From Lamellibrachia columna (taxonomy: Eukaryota; Annelida; Polychaeta; Sabellida; Siboglinidae): a stretch of 64,000 bases of DNA. The stretch lies in contig OY759263.1 of NCBI GenBank assembly GCA_963662155.1, positions 28,622,023 to 28,686,022 on the forward strand, given 5' to 3'. Below, in pieces: positions 60,001-63,000 of this stretch. A program made the translations under genes and the position numbers. How positions within the stretch are numbered: the first letter of the stretch is position 1; every line of letters starts with the position of its first letter. The notes under the pieces were generated by a model that ran no database searches, had not been told where the DNA came from, and saw only the letters and a list, made by a program, of their open reading frames with translations.

Positions 60001-63000
60001 TGGTAAAGAATTCTCATTGCCTACCCATCAAAATTACACTTATTTTTTAAACAGAAATGACAGTCATTTACCTTCGCTCGTTGTCTCAACGGAATGCGTC
60101 GTTCCTTCGATTGTACTTGTTTCAACTGACTCTGTAGTCGCTGCCGACGACAAGCTATCCGTCGATTCCGTTGTTTCCACAGGGGCTGTGGTGGATCCTG
60201 CCAGAAGAATATCATGTCAAATGCATTCATTGGTTTGAAAGGAGACTTTTTTTAACAACACATTGAACATCCATATATATAAATGGAAAAACATTGAACA
60301 TTATGCTGATTCATCAATATTATGTGATTTGTTTCCAAGCTACAATTTTCGCTTTTGCATTATCAAACCTCATGTATTCATTTTAAAATATGAAACAACG
60401 AATGCGATTGATATTTTCAGTACACCTTTATATTTTAAAATAGTTGCAAAGCACTTCTTCTGTTTTCTTCGTGTGGTATCAAAGATAGAGCTATATCATT
60501 TCTTTATTTCCAAAATGACAACTGGAAAGGGATACACATAACTGCATTTGTAAATATTCGGAGGGTTTTACCTGAAGCAGTCGTACTTTCTATCTCGAGA
60601 GTAGTAGTATCCAATGATGCAGTAGTAGAAGACGTCGCTGAAATAGTGTCTTCCACGGTAGTTTTCCCTTCTACTTCCGTACTTGCTACAGTTGGTGAAT
60701 AGTCAAAATTCAACAATAAATTACAAATATCAGAGTTATAATATATTTATTTTCTATTTATTATAATTAATATCAATCGTTCCATTTGTTCAACAAATTA
60801 GCAGTTTCGTAGATATTCCAATTGGGTAATAAAATATTAATAACGGGCGAATAGATAAAACGATTAGTTGAGATCATTCTTGTACCTTCGCTAGTTGTTT
60901 TGACGAAAGATGTTGTTCCTTCGATTGTTGTTTGTGCAGCTGTTCCAGTGGTCTCTGTCGAAGTTATTGTTTCGGTAGACTCCGTGGTAACATCCACAGC
61001 TGTGGTTGTTGCTAAAAAAAAATACTTGAAATAGAGCTAAGCATTTAGTAGATGCAGGAATTAAATTATTTTCTCTAATGACAGTTATATTGGAAAACAA
61101 GTCACATTGCCTACCCATCAAAATTACACTTATTGTTTAAACAGAAATGACAGTCATTTACCTTCGCTCGTTGTCTCAACGGATGGCGTCGTTCCTTCAA
61201 TTGAACTTGTTTCAACAGACTCTGTAGTCGCTGCCGACGACAAGCTATCCGTCGATTCCGTGGTTTCCACAGGGGTTGTGGTGGATCCTGCCAGAAAAAT
61301 ATCATGTCAAATGCATTCATTGGTTTGAACGTAGATTTTTTTTAACAACACATTGAACATCCATATATATAAATATAATAACAATGAACATGATGCTGAT
61401 TCATCAATGTTATGTGATTTGTTTCCAAGCTACAATTTTCGCATTTGCATTATCAAACCTCATGTATTCATTTTGAAATATGAAACAACGAATACGATTG
61501 ATATTTCCAATACAACTTTATATTTTAAAATAGTTGCAAAGCACTCCTTCTGTTTTCTTCCTGTGGTATCAAAGATAGAGCTATATCATTTCTATATTTC
61601 CAAAATGACAACTGGAAAGGGATACACATAACTGAATTTGTAAACATTCGGTCGGTGTTACCTGAAGCAGTCGAACTTTCTATCTCGAGAGTAGTAGTAT
61701 CCAATGATGCAGTAGTAGAAGACTTCGCTGAAGTAGTGCCTTCCTCGGTAGTTTTCCCTTCTACTACCGTACTTGCTACAGTTGGTGAATAGTCAACATT
61801 CAACAATAAATTACAAATATCAGGGTTATAATATATTTATTTTCTATTTATTATAATTAATATCAATCGTTCCATATGTTCAACAAATTAGCAGTTTCGT
61901 AGATATTTCAATTGGGTAATAAAATATTAGTAACGGGCGAATAGAAAAAACGATTAGTTGAGATCATTCTTGTACCTTCGCTATTTGTTTCGACGAAAGA
62001 TGTTGTTCCTTCGATTGTTGTTTGTGCAGCTGTTCCAGTGATCTCTGTCGAAGTTATTGTTTCGGTTGACCCCAGGGTAACATCCGCAGCTGTGGTTGTT
62101 GCTTAAAAAACAATACTTGAAATAGAGCTAAGCATTTAGTAGATGTAGGAATTAAATTATTTTCTCTATTGACAGTTATATTGGTAAACAACTCACATTG
62201 CCTGCCCATCAAAATTACACTTATCGTTTAAACAGAAATGACAGTCATTTACCTTCGCTCGTTGTCTCAACGGATTTCGTCGTTCTTTCGATTGTACTTG
62301 TTTCAACTGACTCTGTAGTCGCTGCCGACGACAAGCTATCCGTCGATTCCGTGGTTTCCACAGGGGCTGTGGTGGATCCTGCCAGAAGAATATCATGTCA
62401 AATGCATTCATTGGTTTGAACGAAGATATTGTTTTAACAACACATTGAACATCCATATATATAAATGGAATAACATTGAACATTATGCTGATTCATAAAT
62501 GTTATGTGATTTGTTTCCAAACTACATGTACCGCTTTTGCATTTTCAAACCTAATGTATTAATATTGAAATAATAAACATCGAATATGATTGATATTTTC
62601 AATACAACTTTATATTTTAAAATAGCTGCATAGCACTCCTTCTGTTTTCTTCGTGTGGTATCAAAGATAGGGCTATATCATTTCTATATTTCCAAAATGA
62701 CAACTGGAAAGGGATACACATAACTGCATTTGTAAACATTCGGTCGGTGTTACCTGAAGCAGTCGTACTTTCTATCTCGAGAGTAGTAGTATCCAATGAT
62801 GGAGTAGTAGAAGGCGTCGCTGAAGTAGTGTCTTCCACGGTAGTTTTCCCTTCTACTACCGTACTTGCTACAGTTGCTGAATAATCAAAATGAAAAAATA
62901 AATTACAAATATCATAGTTATATTATATTTATATTCTATTTATTATAATTAATATCAATCGTTCCATATGTTCAACAAATTAGCAGTTTCGTAGATATTT

